64,000 bases of DNA from Sphingomonas panacis (GCF_001717955.1 NZ_CP014168.1:3627501-3691500); one strand, 5' to 3'; shown: positions 27,954 through 37,718, counted from the stretch's first letter. A program made the numbers and translations. The notes: generated by a model not told the origin, from the sequence alone.

Positions 27954-29612
27954 ATGCAAGCGCTCGCCTCGTTGCCCATCGCTGCGGAAGACCCCGTCAT
28001 CCGTCCGCGCCTCATCACCGACCTGCTCGATCATGCGGTGGCGACCTGGCCCGAGCGGACCGCGATCGACTTCCTCGGGCGAACGTGGACCTACGGGGCG
28101 ATCGGTACTTTAGTCGCGCAGGCGGCGCGGGGATTACAGGATCAGGGGCTGAAGCCGGGCGACCGCTTCGGCCTCTGCCTGCCCAATTGCCCCTATTTCG
28201 TCGTGCTGTATTTCGCGGCGCTCAAGGTCGGCGCGATCGTGGTGCAGTTCAACCCGCTCTATACCGAGCAGGAACTCGATCATCAGATCCGCGATTCGGG
28301 CACGCGGATGATCGCGGTGCCGGATATCGGCGCAATCCACGACAAGGTCGAAAAGGTTGCGAAGGGCACGACGATCGAGCGGATCGTGGTGTGCGGCATG
28401 GCCGATATGCTGCCGACAATACAGGCGCTCGGGTTCACCTTTCTCAAGCGCAAGGATCACGCCCATATCGCAGATCGGCAGCTTAACCTGCCGCTTCGCA
28501 CCTTGCTGGCAAACCGCGCCGCGCCAACCTCTGTCGCGCGACAGCCAGACGACGTGGCCGTGCTGCAATATACCGGCGGCACCACCGGCGTACCCAAGGG
28601 AGCGATGCTTACCCACGCCAACCTCACCGCCAACAGTGCGCAGATGCTGCTTCATGTCGGCGGAATGCCGCCGCATCAGGAACGCACGCTTGGCGTATTG
28701 CCGATGTTCCACGTCTTCGCGCTGACCACCGTGCTCAATTTCTCGATCGAGATCGGCGCGGAGATGGTGTTATTGCCACGCTTCAACATGACTCAGATGC
28801 TGCGCACGATGAAGCGTAAGCCGCCCACCCAGTTCTTTGGCGTGCCGACCATCTACGCGGCGGTCAACGCGCTGCCCGACGCGCAAGTGCCCGATCTGTC
28901 GAAGGTGCGCGCCTGCATCTCTGGCGGCGCGCCGCTCCCGCATGAAATCCGTGACACCTTTGAGCGGCGCACCGGCGCGCGTGTTGTCGAAGGCTATGGG
29001 CTTTCCGAAGCCTCGCCGATCATCGCGTGCAATCCACTTGACGGTTTAATCAAGGCCGATAGCTGCGGTCCGCGCTTTCCGGCGACGGTTCTCGAAATCC
29101 GCGACCCCGTTGCGCCCGATCACTTGATGCCGACCGGCGAACGCGGTGAGGTCTGCGCACGCGGGCCGCAGATCATGAAAGGCTATTGGGGTAAGCCAGC
29201 CGATACCGAGGCTGTCTTCGTCGATGGCGCGCTGCGCACCGGCGATATCGGCTATCTCGACGCTGATGGGTATCTGTTCCTGGTTGATCGAATAAAGGAC
29301 GTGATCCTGTGCGGCGGCTACAACGTCTATCCACGCATGATCGAGGACGCTGCTTACCAGCATCCTGCGGTGAAGGAGGCGATCGCCATCGCCATCCCCG
29401 ACGCGTATCGTGGTCAATCGCCAAAGTTGTTCGTGGCGCTGCACGAAGGTCAGCATCTCGACGTTGCGGAACTCCGACACTTTCTGGAAGCCCGGCTCAA
29501 CAAGATCGAACTTCCCAAGGAATATGAGTTCCGCGACAGCCTGCCCAAAACGATGATCGGCAAGCTCTCAAAGAAGGAGCTGGTTGCGGAAGAAAAGGCC
29601 AAGCACGCGTGA
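27954..29612 (+). CDS. fadD: long-chain fatty acid-CoA ligase
   Basis: 552 residues. The AMP-binding signature YTGGTTGVPKGA spans 206-217; further family motifs are VEGYGLSEASPI and the C-terminal RTGDIGYLDADGYLFLVDR and DVILCGGYNVYP, with the catalytic Lys in PKTMIGKLSKKEL. It activates fatty acids to acyl-CoA at the inner membrane, feeding the beta-oxidation operon encoded on the opposite strand. GGGAGG lies 7 bases before the ATG. The upstream extension of the open frame runs through fadL in another frame and is rejected. Confidence 0.93.
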   Translation: MQALASLPIAAEDPVIRPRLITDLLDHAVATWPERTAIDFLGRTWTYGAIGTLVAQAARGLQDQGLKPGDRFGLCLPNCPYFVVLYFAALKVGAIVVQFNPLYTEQELDHQIRDSGTRMIAVPDIGAIHDKVEKVAKGTTIERIVVCGMADMLPTIQALGFTFLKRKDHAHIADRQLNLPLRTLLANRAAPTSVARQPDDVAVLQYTGGTTGVPKGAMLTHANLTANSAQMLLHVGGMPPHQERTLGVLPMFHVFALTTVLNFSIEIGAEMVLLPRFNMTQMLRTMKRKPPTQFFGVPTIYAAVNALPDAQVPDLSKVRACISGGAPLPHEIRDTFERRTGARVVEGYGLSEASPIIACNPLDGLIKADSCGPRFPATVLEIRDPVAPDHLMPTGERGEVCARGPQIMKGYWGKPADTEAVFVDGALRTGDIGYLDADGYLFLVDRIKDVILCGGYNVYPRMIEDAAYQHPAVKEAIAIAIPDAYRGQSPKLFVALHEGQHLDVAELRHFLEARLNKIELPKEYEFRDSLPKTMIGKLSKKELVAEEKAKHA

Positions 29613-29685
29613 TTTTGGAAAATTTCTTGACCAGATCGTACCTTCCTGTTCGTCAACAGGGGATGACGCGCGGGTGGAGTAGCAG

Positions 29686-30156
29686 GTGAATACGTCGGAG
29701 AATCTGGAGAACGTAAGGTCGCTCGTCCGCAAGGCCCCTGCCGACGGCGTCCGCAAGGGCATCCAGGAAGTCGCCGAACAGCTCGGCGTGACTCAGCGGA
29801 CGTTGCGCTTCTACGAAGGCAAAGGTCTGATCGATCCCGAACGTGTCGGCAACACCCGTGTGTACACCCGGCGCGACATCGGTCGGATGCAACTCATTCT
29901 GCGCGGTAAACGGCTGGGATTTTCCATTCGGGAGATCGTCGAGTTTCTCGACCTGTACGATGCCGATCCCGATCACGTTGAACAGATGGCGCGCCTTGCC
30001 GAACGTGTACGCGAACGCTTGGCCGATCTCGAAAAGCAGCAGGTCGCGCTGGTCGATACGATTCGGGAATTGCGGCAGATCGAGCAGGAAGCGACGGCAC
30101 GGATTGGGCAGGCCGGGCCGGGCAGAACGATACAGAGACGCCCCTCCCCGCGCTGA
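29686..30156 (+). CDS. MerR-family regulator, LiuR-like
   Basis: 156 residues. The N-terminal winged helix has the MerR pattern: IQEVAEQLGVTQRTLRFYE, GLIDPERVGNTRVYTRRDIG and LILRGKRLGFSIREIVEFL, followed by a long coiled-coil dimerisation helix (about 100-145). It has no cysteine cluster for metal, as in MerR proteins that sense organic ligands such as acyl-CoA. The GTG start at 29686 has GGAG 7 bases upstream. Placed after fadL-fadD and with a LiuR-like palindrome near the beta-oxidation operon, it is the likely local regulator of fatty-acid or branched-chain acyl-CoA degradation; that role is an inference. Confidence 0.85.
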   Translation: MNTSENLENVRSLVRKAPADGVRKGIQEVAEQLGVTQRTLRFYEGKGLIDPERVGNTRVYTRRDIGRMQLILRGKRLGFSIREIVEFLDLYDADPDHVEQMARLAERVRERLADLEKQQVALVDTIRELRQIEQEATARIGQAGPGRTIQRRPSPR

Positions 30157-30265
30157 TACCCGCAGCCTACCACCTGTGAGTAAGAGGAAGGCGGCGACGT
30201 GGCACGCACGTTGCCAAATCGTTGCTATGTTGTACGAAGACACGACATCAAATCCGGGAGGCCGC

Positions 30266-31297
30266 GTGGACAAACCCGATCGTCCGGCGCGGAGCGCCAC
30301 GATCATCGACGTTGCGGCGCGGGCGGGGGTTTCCGCGATGACCGTGTCGCGGGTCATCAACAACCGAGACGGAGTTCGCCCCGAAACACGCGAGGCGGTG
30401 GAAAGCGCGATCGAGGCGCTATCCTACACGCCGAACACGGCAGCGCGGAGCCTCGTCACCTCGGCCGAGTTGCGCGTCGGCATCGTATACTCCAATCCCA
30501 GCGCCGCTTTCATGAGCGAATTCCTGACCGGCATCTTCGAGGAAGCATCGACCCGCGGAGCACGCCTGATCCTTCTGAAAGGGGAAGGTGGCGCCCCACC
30601 GGCCCGCCCCGCGCTGGAGAAGCTCGCCGAATCGGGGCTGTCTGGCATTATCCTCGCTCCGCCGCTCGGCGAGGCGCCGATCGTGCTGAACGTCCTGCGC
30701 GGCCTCGGCCGGCCGATCGCCGCCGTCGGCGCGTACAATGTGCCCGACGCGACCTGCGTCCGCATCGACGATCGCCGTGCCGCGTGCGAGATGACGCAAT
30801 ATCTGCTCGAACTCGGCCACCGTAGGCTGGGTTTCGTCCTCGGCAACCCCGATCAGGCGGCAAGCGCTGAGCGCATGGCAGGCTTCTACGACGCCGTGCG
30901 CGACGCGACAAACGTCGAGGTGAAGGTAGCGCAGGGCGATTTCAGCTACGCGTCAGGGCTGATCGCGGGTGAGCAACTGCTCGACGGCCCGTCGCCGCCG
31001 ACCGCGATCTTCGCAAGCAACGATGACATGGCAGCAGCGATCGTATCGGTCGCGCACCGCCGGCAACTCGACGTGCCGCGCGAGCTCACCGTGGTGGGGT
31101 TCGACGACACCACCGCCGCGGTGACGCTCTGGCCGCCGCTAACGACCGTACGCCAGCCGCTGCACCAACTCGCCGCCGAAGCGCTTGCGGTCGTGGCGTC
31201 CGAAGCGGCCGGCAGCAACCGCAAAACACGTCGCCGCGGTGAGCGCGTGCTCGATCATGACATCGTCAAGCGCGCATCCACCGCCCACCCCGCCTAG
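30266..31297 (+). CDS. LacI-family transcriptional repressor
   Basis: 343 residues. The N-terminal DNA-binding domain reads IIDVAARAGVSAMTVSRVIN (helix-turn-helix plus hinge region through NTAARSLV), followed by a periplasmic-binding-protein-like sugar domain (LRVGIVYSNPSAAFMSEFL, IFASNDDMAAAIVSVAH, VVGFDDT). The GTG start at 30266 has GGGAGG 5 bases upstream and is preferred to an in-frame ATG at 30227 that lacks one. It is encoded tail-to-tail with the beta-xylosidase gene, the stop codons overlapping. It is the best candidate in the window to bind the GTTAACGTAAACAT palindromes at 34171, 34333 and 42908. Confidence 0.92.
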   Translation: MDKPDRPARSATIIDVAARAGVSAMTVSRVINNRDGVRPETREAVESAIEALSYTPNTAARSLVTSAELRVGIVYSNPSAAFMSEFLTGIFEEASTRGARLILLKGEGGAPPARPALEKLAESGLSGIILAPPLGEAPIVLNVLRGLGRPIAAVGAYNVPDATCVRIDDRRAACEMTQYLLELGHRRLGFVLGNPDQAASAERMAGFYDAVRDATNVEVKVAQGDFSYASGLIAGEQLLDGPSPPTAIFASNDDMAAAIVSVAHRRQLDVPRELTVVGFDDTTAAVTLWPPLTTVRQPLHQLAAEALAVVASEAAGSNRKTRRRGERVLDHDIVKRASTAHPA

Positions 31298-32916
31298 ACC
31301 GGCGCCGCATCCTTCCCCACATACCGGAACCATTCGAAATCTGCGGCCATCGCCGTGCCGGACAGATCCTGGCACGCCATGCCAACGAACGTCCCGGTGA
31401 AATTGGGCAAGCCGGGCGCCGTGACCTCGTCACACAGAATGCTCGCGTCAAAAGTGATCGGCACTGTTTGCCAATCTTCCGCACTGTCCACGCGCCAGGC
31501 GAAGTGCAGCGCGTCCTGCACGACCGTTGCGCGCAATTCTATTGCTCCATCGGGTAGAGCCGCCACGACCACCGCCGTCTCGCACCCGATTTCAGGATGC
31601 GCCGACATCACTTGGAGTTGGCGCACACCTGCGTCCACCGTAACGTTGAGATAGTGGAACTTGGTGGAGTTGTAATAGCAAATCAGGCCCGCCGCCTGCT
31701 GAAAATTGGTCGGCGCGAACTCCATCCGTGTCGTTACGGTGTAATCGAAATGCTCCTGCCGCCGCGCGACCAGCGCCTGCCGGAAGTAACTGCCCACCGT
31801 CTCGCGCCCGAACAGGCGAAGCCGCCCGGGCCGCGCGGTGAGGCTGAACAGTTCGGCGGGATCGGGTGTGCGCAACCATTGAAATTCTTCAGGCAGATCC
31901 GACCGATCGAAGCGACCGTCCCAGACCCGCCGCGGCCAAGGCGCACGCGGCAGATTCGGCGCCAGCGGCGCGACCTCGGGTTCGGCATCGCCCTTGATCG
32001 TGCGCAGCCAACCATCTTCGTCCCAGCGCACCGCCTGGATTGCGGTTTCGCGCCCAAGCACGCACCGCTCCCGGCCCGGTAGCGGACGCCCGCAAAGATA
32101 CGTCAACCACGTCGTGCCATCAGCAAGATCGACAAGATCGCCGTGCCCGGCGCGCGTGATCGGACCGTCCCGCCGCCCTTGAGCGGTCAACACCGGGCCG
32201 TCGGGATGGACATCGTAAGGCCCGAAGATTGAGCGCGACCGTGCCATGACCACGGCATGGTCCCAGCCCGTTCCGCCTTCCGCCACCATGAGATGGTACC
32301 AGCCGTCGCGCTTGTAGAGATGCGGCCCCTCGGTGAAGCCGCGCTCGGTGCCGGTGAAGATCAGCTTCGGCTCGCCCACAAGTCGCAGCGCCGCGCGATC
32401 GAACTCCTGGATGACGATGCCGGCGAACCGGCCCCGGTTCGGCCGATGGTCCCACAACATGTTGAGCAGCCAGCTCCGGCCGTCATCATCGTGGAACAGC
32501 GCGGGATCGAAGCCGCTGCTGTTGAGATAGCTCGGATCGGACCATTCGCCATCGATGCGGTCGCATGTCACGACAAAGTTGTGAAAGTCGCGCAGAGAAG
32601 CGCCGGACGCGCCGTTCACCGTGGTCTGGCCGTATCGCTTTACATCACTGTAAATTAACCAGAATTTGCCGTCGGCGTAGCTCAGATCGGGCGCCCAGAC
32701 GCCGCACGAATCGGGATCGCCGCGCATGTCGAGTTGGGAGGCGCGGCTGAGCGGGCGCGACGCGAGGCGCCAGTTGACCAGATCGCGGCTGTGATGGATC
32801 TGCACGCCCGGATACCATTCGAACGTCGAGGTGGCGATGTAGATGTCGTCACCCACGCGCACGATCGACGGATCGGGGTTGAAACCGCGCAGAATGGGGT
32901 TTTGAAGGCGGGTCAT
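31294..32916 (-). CDS. GH43 beta-1,4-xylosidase
   Basis: 540 residues, the size and layout of GH43 subfamily 11 xylosidases: a five-bladed propeller then a C-terminal beta-sandwich (from about residue 320). The three catalytic acids are visible in NPDPSI (general base Asp15), SGFDPALF (pKa modulator Asp) and GFTEGPHLYK (acid Glu). No signal peptide, so it is probably cytoplasmic and hydrolyses xylo-oligosaccharides, possibly with arabinosidase side activity. It overlaps the MFS transporter gene by 4 bases (ATGA), so import and cleavage are co-expressed. Confidence 0.92.
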   Translation of the reverse strand: MTRLQNPILRGFNPDPSIVRVGDDIYIATSTFEWYPGVQIHHSRDLVNWRLASRPLSRASQLDMRGDPDSCGVWAPDLSYADGKFWLIYSDVKRYGQTTVNGASGASLRDFHNFVVTCDRIDGEWSDPSYLNSSGFDPALFHDDDGRSWLLNMLWDHRPNRGRFAGIVIQEFDRAALRLVGEPKLIFTGTERGFTEGPHLYKRDGWYHLMVAEGGTGWDHAVVMARSRSIFGPYDVHPDGPVLTAQGRRDGPITRAGHGDLVDLADGTTWLTYLCGRPLPGRERCVLGRETAIQAVRWDEDGWLRTIKGDAEPEVAPLAPNLPRAPWPRRVWDGRFDRSDLPEEFQWLRTPDPAELFSLTARPGRLRLFGRETVGSYFRQALVARRQEHFDYTVTTRMEFAPTNFQQAAGLICYYNSTKFHYLNVTVDAGVRQLQVMSAHPEIGCETAVVVAALPDGAIELRATVVQDALHFAWRVDSAEDWQTVPITFDASILCDEVTAPGLPNFTGTFVGMACQDLSGTAMAADFEWFRYVGKDAAPV

Positions 32917-34184
32917 GCGGGCTTACGCACCAAGGTCCACAACAATATTGCTCCTATTAAATCCATCACGCCCAGCAGGATGAAGAACGGTTCGTAACCG
33001 ACCAGATCGACCATGCCGCCGAGCAACAGAGAGAAGACGAGTACCCCGAGGTTTCCGGCCAGCCCGGCAAGTCCGGCGGCGGTTGCCACTTCGTTGCGAC
33101 GAAACAGATCGGAGGCCATCGTGATAACGGTAACAGAGAGGGTCTGGTGGGCGAAGCCGCCCAGACACAGCAGCGCGATCGCCGCATAAGGGCTGACGAC
33201 GGTGCCGACCAACGCCATGCCGGTCATCATGACCGCGCCGAGCGTGAACGCCCCGCGCCGCGCATTGATGAGCGATACGCCCCGCCGCTGGAGGAACGCC
33301 GCGACCGCTGGCCCGAACAGACAGCCGAGATCGGCGGCGAGGAACGGCAGCCACGCGAACAGCGCGATCTGGGTGAGATCGAAACCACGCACCCGCACGA
33401 GATACAGCGGCATCCAGAATGACAGCATGCCCCACACCGGATCGGCCAGTAGCCGCGGCAGAGCGATGCCCCACAGATCCCGTCGGCGAAGCAGCGACAG
33501 GATCGACGGCCGCCCCGCATCCGCCGACAGCCGCGTTTCCTGCCCGGCGGCGATATGCGCGCGCTCCGCTTCGCTCAGACGGCGATGGCGCTGCGGCGTA
33601 TTGTACCAGGCAAGCCACGCCAGCGACCAGACCAGACCCAGCGCGCCGGCGACGACGAAGGCGAGCCGCCAGCTCTGGGTCATCACCGCCCACGCGACGA
33701 GCGGCGGCGCCAATACCGCGCCGAACGATGCGCCGATATTGTAGATGCCACCGGCCGCACCGCGTTCGCGCGCCGGAAACCATTCCGCGACCAATTTCTG
33801 CCCCGCCGGCTGCGCCGACCCTTCGGCCAGCCCGAGCAGTCCGCGTAGCGCGGCGAAGCCAAGCCAGCCGCTCGCGAAGACATGTGCCATCGTCACCAGC
33901 GACCAGGCCGCCGCGCACACGAAAAAGCCGATTCGCAGGCCGGCACCGTCGAGCAGATATCCGGCCAGCGGCTGAAGCATGACACCGATCTGAAACGCAC
34001 CAGTGATCCAGCTATATTGCTGGGTGCTGATATGCTGTTCCGCGAGAATCACCGGCGCGGCGACACCGAGCACGGAGCGCGCGAGGTAATTGAGGATCAT
34101 CGCGCCGACGAACAACGCGATGATCGTCCAGCGCAGCTTGGGAATGCGGGCGGAACGCAAGGGCAACTCCGTTAACGTAAACAT
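32913..34184 (-). CDS. MFS sugar or hexuronate transporter
   Basis: 423 residues with about 12 membrane helices. The N-terminus (LRWTIIALFVGAMILNYLAR) and the LGLAEGSAQPAGQKLVAEWF segment resemble the ExuT/anion:cation symporter branch that carries hexuronates, though a neutral-sugar substrate is possible given the xylosidase partner. It is the first gene of a two-gene operon with the GH43 enzyme. The start codon lies inside a LacI-type palindrome (34171-34184): codons 1-5 are read from the operator sequence. No better start is visible downstream before the first helix. Confidence 0.88.
   Translation of the reverse strand: MFTLTELPLRSARIPKLRWTIIALFVGAMILNYLARSVLGVAAPVILAEQHISTQQYSWITGAFQIGVMLQPLAGYLLDGAGLRIGFFVCAAAWSLVTMAHVFASGWLGFAALRGLLGLAEGSAQPAGQKLVAEWFPARERGAAGGIYNIGASFGAVLAPPLVAWAVMTQSWRLAFVVAGALGLVWSLAWLAWYNTPQRHRRLSEAERAHIAAGQETRLSADAGRPSILSLLRRRDLWGIALPRLLADPVWGMLSFWMPLYLVRVRGFDLTQIALFAWLPFLAADLGCLFGPAVAAFLQRRGVSLINARRGAFTLGAVMMTGMALVGTVVSPYAAIALLCLGGFAHQTLSVTVITMASDLFRRNEVATAAGLAGLAGNLGVLVFSLLLGGMVDLVGYEPFFILLGVMDLIGAILLWTLVRKPA
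34171..34184. promoter_or_regulatory. LacI-type operator overlapping the MFS start codon
   Basis: GTTAACGTAAACAT, identical over 14 bases to the two 16-bp sites at 34333 and 42908. Read on the minus strand it contains the ATG of the transporter. Repressor bound here would act as a roadblock or block the initiation region of the MFS-xylosidase operon. Confidence 0.7.
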
Positions 34185-34299
34185 GGCCCCGCCCGATCAG
34201 GCAAGCGGCAAGAGGTAAAGACGGCTCCCGACACGGTCATTTCGATCGTCCCGGACATCATGCCATCCTCACGCCTGCACTAGCCGAGGTCACATCGTC

Positions 34300-34328
34300 T
34301 TGACAAGCATCGCTGGTAGGACTAATTC
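34300..34328 (+). promoter_or_regulatory. sigma-70-type promoter of the TonB receptor/GH51 unit
   Basis: TTGACA at 34300-34305, 17-base spacer, TAATTC at 34323-34328. The predicted start of transcription falls near 34335, within the operator that follows. Confidence 0.7.
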
Positions 34329-34332
34329 GAAG

Positions 34333-34348
34333 ATGTTAACGTAAACAT
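34333..34348. promoter_or_regulatory. LacI-type operator over the predicted transcription start
   Basis: ATGTTAACGTAAACAT, palindromic at 7 of 8 pairs with a central CG. It begins 5 bases after the -10 element, the classical place for repression. An identical 16-mer occurs at 42908. Confidence 0.75.
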
Positions 34349-34653
34349 TGTGCGATGCACAAAAGCAAAGCGCACGACGGGGTCATGATGCTCGGTTCAA
34401 CGGCACATGAGACGAGTAATGGCTACGAAAAGGGGAGAGAAAACCTGAAACACAATCCTTCAGCATTGCAGCATCGCATCATGGTGGCACTTCCCGCGAA
34501 GTAACCGCGGCCGCCTGATGGCGAGTCGCCTGCGATGCGCGTTCCGCCACGCGGTTCCTTCCGCACGATGCACGATCATCAACTGTTCCGGGCACGGTGT
34601 CGCGTTCGGGGAAATATCAAGAAACAACGCCTTACAGGCCAGGGGAGATATAC

Positions 34654-37650
34654 ATGACGTTGAAAGCTCTGGATTGCCGCTCGTCCCTTTTGCGCGGCGC
34701 ATCGTTGGCGGCTGTCGTCGCCTGTTTGCCATTGCCGGCGTTCGCGCAGGCACAAGCACCGGCGCAACCTGCCGCTGAAGCTCCTGCGACACTTGAACCG
34801 CAGGCCCCCGCCCAGACCGATGCCGCCGCACGCGACATCGTCGTCACCGGCTCGCGCATCGCGACGCGCGGCTTCACCGCGCCGACGCCGACGACGATGA
34901 TCAGCGCGCAGGACATCGCGCAGAACGCGCAGCCCAACATCTTCAACACGATCGCGCAGTTGCCGTCGCTGCAAGGTTCGACCGGCACGCAGGTCAACAC
35001 GTTCAGCACGTCGAGCGGCCAGCAGGGTCTCAGCTCGTTCTCGCTGCGCGGCGTGGGCGCGATCCGCACGCTGACCCTGCTCGACGGCCAGCGCGTCGTC
35101 GGCGCGAACGTGACCGGCGTTCCTGACGTCAGCCTGTTCCCGCAGTTGCTGGTCCAGCGCGTCGATGTCGTCAACGGTGGTGCTTCGGCTTCCTACGGGT
35201 CGGACGCGGTCGGCGGCGTGGTCAACTTCATCACCGATACGCGCTTCACCGGCATCAAGGGCAACCTTCAGGGCGGCATCACCACTTACGGCGACAACAA
35301 GCAGGTTCTGGCGCAGTTGGCGGTCGGCCAAAGCTTCTTCGACGGACGTCTGCATGTCGTCGCCAGCGGCGAATACGCGCATGACGAAGGCGTCGATGGC
35401 GGTGATTTCGGGCTGAAGATGGCCGGCGGCCGCACGTGGTTCCATCAGACCTCGATGATCAACCGCAACATCCTCAACGATGGGTCGCCGCAATACCTCA
35501 TCCGCAACTACACGCAGTCAAACACGTACACCAAATACGGCCTCATCACCGGCGGCCCGCTTCAGGGCACCGCGTTCGACCAGTCGGGCAGGCCATTCCA
35601 GTTCCAGTACGGATCGAACGGCGTGCCGACGCGGGCGACCGGCGGCGGCGTCGCAGGCTGCTTTGGCGGCTCCTGCGTCGGCGGCGATCTGTCGGGCAAT
35701 ATCGACGTCGGCCGCTCGCTGCAATCCGCGCTCCAGCGCGTCGGCGGCTATAGCCGTGTCGGGTTCGACATCGCGCCCGACAATGAGCTGTATTTCACCG
35801 TGAACGTCGGTCAGGTGAAGACCAACAACCAGCCCGTCAACGGCATGAACAAGCCGGGTCTCACGATCCGGTGCGACAACGCGTTCTTGCCAGGATCGAT
35901 CACGCAGGCTTGCAACAACGCGCCGCTTGCCCCTGGTGCAGACCCTAACGCGCCTAGAACCTTTCAGTTCGGCACCAGCAACGCCGCGCTTGGCAACACG
36001 CGCGTTTACACCAATCGTCGCCAGTATCGCTTCGTCGCCGGCGCCAAGGGCCGCGTGCCAGTCGCAGGCACCGAATGGTCCTACGACATCTACGGTGAAC
36101 ACGGCACGAACTACACCAACGTCGACGTGAACAACATCCTGCTCAACGGTCGCTTCAACAACGCGATCGACGCGATCTCGGTCGGCGGCCAGATCGTCTG
36201 CCGCGACCCGGTGGCCCGGGCGAGCGGCTGCCAGCCGCTCAACATCTTCGGCGGCAACCCTTCGGCACAGTCGCTGAGCTACGTCATGCCCGACAACGGG
36301 CCGTATCAGCGCACGCGCCAGACGCAGGACGTGTTGAGCATCAACTTCTCGGGCGCGCCGCTCGATTTGTGGGCCGGCCCGCTGTCGATCGCGTTCGGTG
36401 GTGAATTCCGTCACGAATTCTACAAGGTGACGGCCGATCCTTATGGCGCCGGCTCCGCCAATACACCGTACAACAGCGCTTATCCGGCCGATCCGCTCCT
36501 GAACACTAGCGGCAATGGCAACTGGTATGCGGGCACCTATAAGAACGGCCACGGTGCCTACAGCGTCAAGGAAGGCTTCTTCGAGGCCAATTTGCCGATC
36601 CTCAATTCGGATGCGCTCGGCCATGCCAATCTGAACGGGGCGGCGCGTATTACCGATTACAGCACCTCGGGCACGGTCTGGGCGTGGAAGATCGGCGGCA
36701 CCTGGGCGCTCCCGATCGACGGCGTTCGCATCCGTGCGGTCACGTCGCGCGACGTGCGCGCACCGAACCTCTCGGAATTGTTCGCGGCTCCGGTCACACA
36801 GACGCTGCCCGGCACGTTAAATCCGTTCACCGGCGAGACCGTGGTGGCCGTCCAGAACGCGATCGGCAACACCGCGCTGAAGCCCGAAATCGCGCGCAAC
36901 ACCACCGCAGGCATCACACTCTCCAATCCGAAGTGGCTGCCTGGCCTCAGCGTGTCGTTCGACTGGTACAAGCTCAAGATCGAACATGTGATCTCGAGCC
37001 TCGGCGCGAACGACATCATCCAGCTATGCTTCCAGAAGCTCGTGCTCTCGACCTGCAGCGCCACCAACCTGAGCGATCCGACCGGCCCGTACTTCATCAA
37101 CGCGCAGGCGTTCAACCTTGCCTCATATGACACCGAAGGCTTCGATATCGAGGCGAGCTATCGCTGGCAGCGGCCGCTGGGCTTGCCGGGCAACTTCACC
37201 GTGCGCGCCCTCGCCACGCACGTCATGAAGTTCGTGACCGATACCGGCCTGCCGGGCAACGTTCCGGTCGATTCGGCCGGTGACAACACCGGCAATACGC
37301 CGAGCTGGAAGTGGCTGGCGATCCAGAGCTACGACAACGACTCGTTCTCCTTGATGTTGCAGGAGCGCTGGTTCAGCGACGGCACCTTCGGCAACAAGTA
37401 TATTGTCTGCCAGGCGGGATCTTGCCCGGTTTCGGACAACAACCATCCGACCATCGACAACAACTTCTATCCCGGTCGGTTCTACATGGATGTCGGCGGC
37501 AGCTACAATCTGACCAAGAACATCACCGCTTATGCCAAGATCGACAATATGTTCGATGTCGATCCGGCGGATTCGACGATCTTCAACAACCCGACGCTCT
37601 ACGATCAGCTCGGCCGGACATATCGCGCCGGCGTTCGCTTCAAGCTGTAA
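34654..37650 (+). CDS. TonB-dependent outer-membrane receptor, oligosaccharide type
   Basis: 998 residues: signal peptide (ends PLPAFAQA), an Ala/Pro linker, TonB box RDIVVTGSRI at about 60-69, plug domain with FSLRGVGAIRTLTLLDGQRV and DVVNGGASASYGSDAVGGVV, then a beta-barrel ending in YRAGVRFKL. The plug belongs to the large sphingomonad/Caulobacter receptor group. AGGGGAGA lies about 6 bases before the ATG at 34654. It is followed by a GH51 arabinofuranosidase and preceded by a LacI operator shared with a xylosidase/transporter operon, so arabinoxylan or arabinan oligosaccharides are the likely cargo. Confidence 0.94.
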   Translation: MTLKALDCRSSLLRGASLAAVVACLPLPAFAQAQAPAQPAAEAPATLEPQAPAQTDAAARDIVVTGSRIATRGFTAPTPTTMISAQDIAQNAQPNIFNTIAQLPSLQGSTGTQVNTFSTSSGQQGLSSFSLRGVGAIRTLTLLDGQRVVGANVTGVPDVSLFPQLLVQRVDVVNGGASASYGSDAVGGVVNFITDTRFTGIKGNLQGGITTYGDNKQVLAQLAVGQSFFDGRLHVVASGEYAHDEGVDGGDFGLKMAGGRTWFHQTSMINRNILNDGSPQYLIRNYTQSNTYTKYGLITGGPLQGTAFDQSGRPFQFQYGSNGVPTRATGGGVAGCFGGSCVGGDLSGNIDVGRSLQSALQRVGGYSRVGFDIAPDNELYFTVNVGQVKTNNQPVNGMNKPGLTIRCDNAFLPGSITQACNNAPLAPGADPNAPRTFQFGTSNAALGNTRVYTNRRQYRFVAGAKGRVPVAGTEWSYDIYGEHGTNYTNVDVNNILLNGRFNNAIDAISVGGQIVCRDPVARASGCQPLNIFGGNPSAQSLSYVMPDNGPYQRTRQTQDVLSINFSGAPLDLWAGPLSIAFGGEFRHEFYKVTADPYGAGSANTPYNSAYPADPLLNTSGNGNWYAGTYKNGHGAYSVKEGFFEANLPILNSDALGHANLNGAARITDYSTSGTVWAWKIGGTWALPIDGVRIRAVTSRDVRAPNLSELFAAPVTQTLPGTLNPFTGETVVAVQNAIGNTALKPEIARNTTAGITLSNPKWLPGLSVSFDWYKLKIEHVISSLGANDIIQLCFQKLVLSTCSATNLSDPTGPYFINAQAFNLASYDTEGFDIEASYRWQRPLGLPGNFTVRALATHVMKFVTDTGLPGNVPVDSAGDNTGNTPSWKWLAIQSYDNDSFSLMLQERWFSDGTFGNKYIVCQAGSCPVSDNNHPTIDNNFYPGRFYMDVGGSYNLTKNITAYAKIDNMFDVDPADSTIFNNPTLYDQLGRTYRAGVRFKL

Positions 37651-37665
37651 CCCTCCCCCCTCGAC

Positions 37666-37698
37666 GGGGCGCGGCATCATGCCGCGCCCCTTTTTTTT
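37666..37698 (+). terminator. strong intrinsic terminator after the TonB receptor
   Basis: A perfect 11-bp stem, GGGGCGCGGCA with TGCCGCGCCCC, three-base loop TCA, then eight Ts. It lies between the receptor and the GH51 gene, whose start follows 21 bases after the T-run. Confidence 0.95.
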
Positions 37699-37718
37699 GC
37701 CTGGACGGGATGACGACC

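Larger units (their letters stand above)
34185..34653. other. divergent control region between the MFS operon and the TonB receptor
   Basis: 469 bases with no convincing gene. It contains the promoter at 34300-34328 and operator at 34333-34348, and then a roughly 300-base untranslated leader for the receptor. The leader shows no riboswitch that I recognise. Confidence 0.6.
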
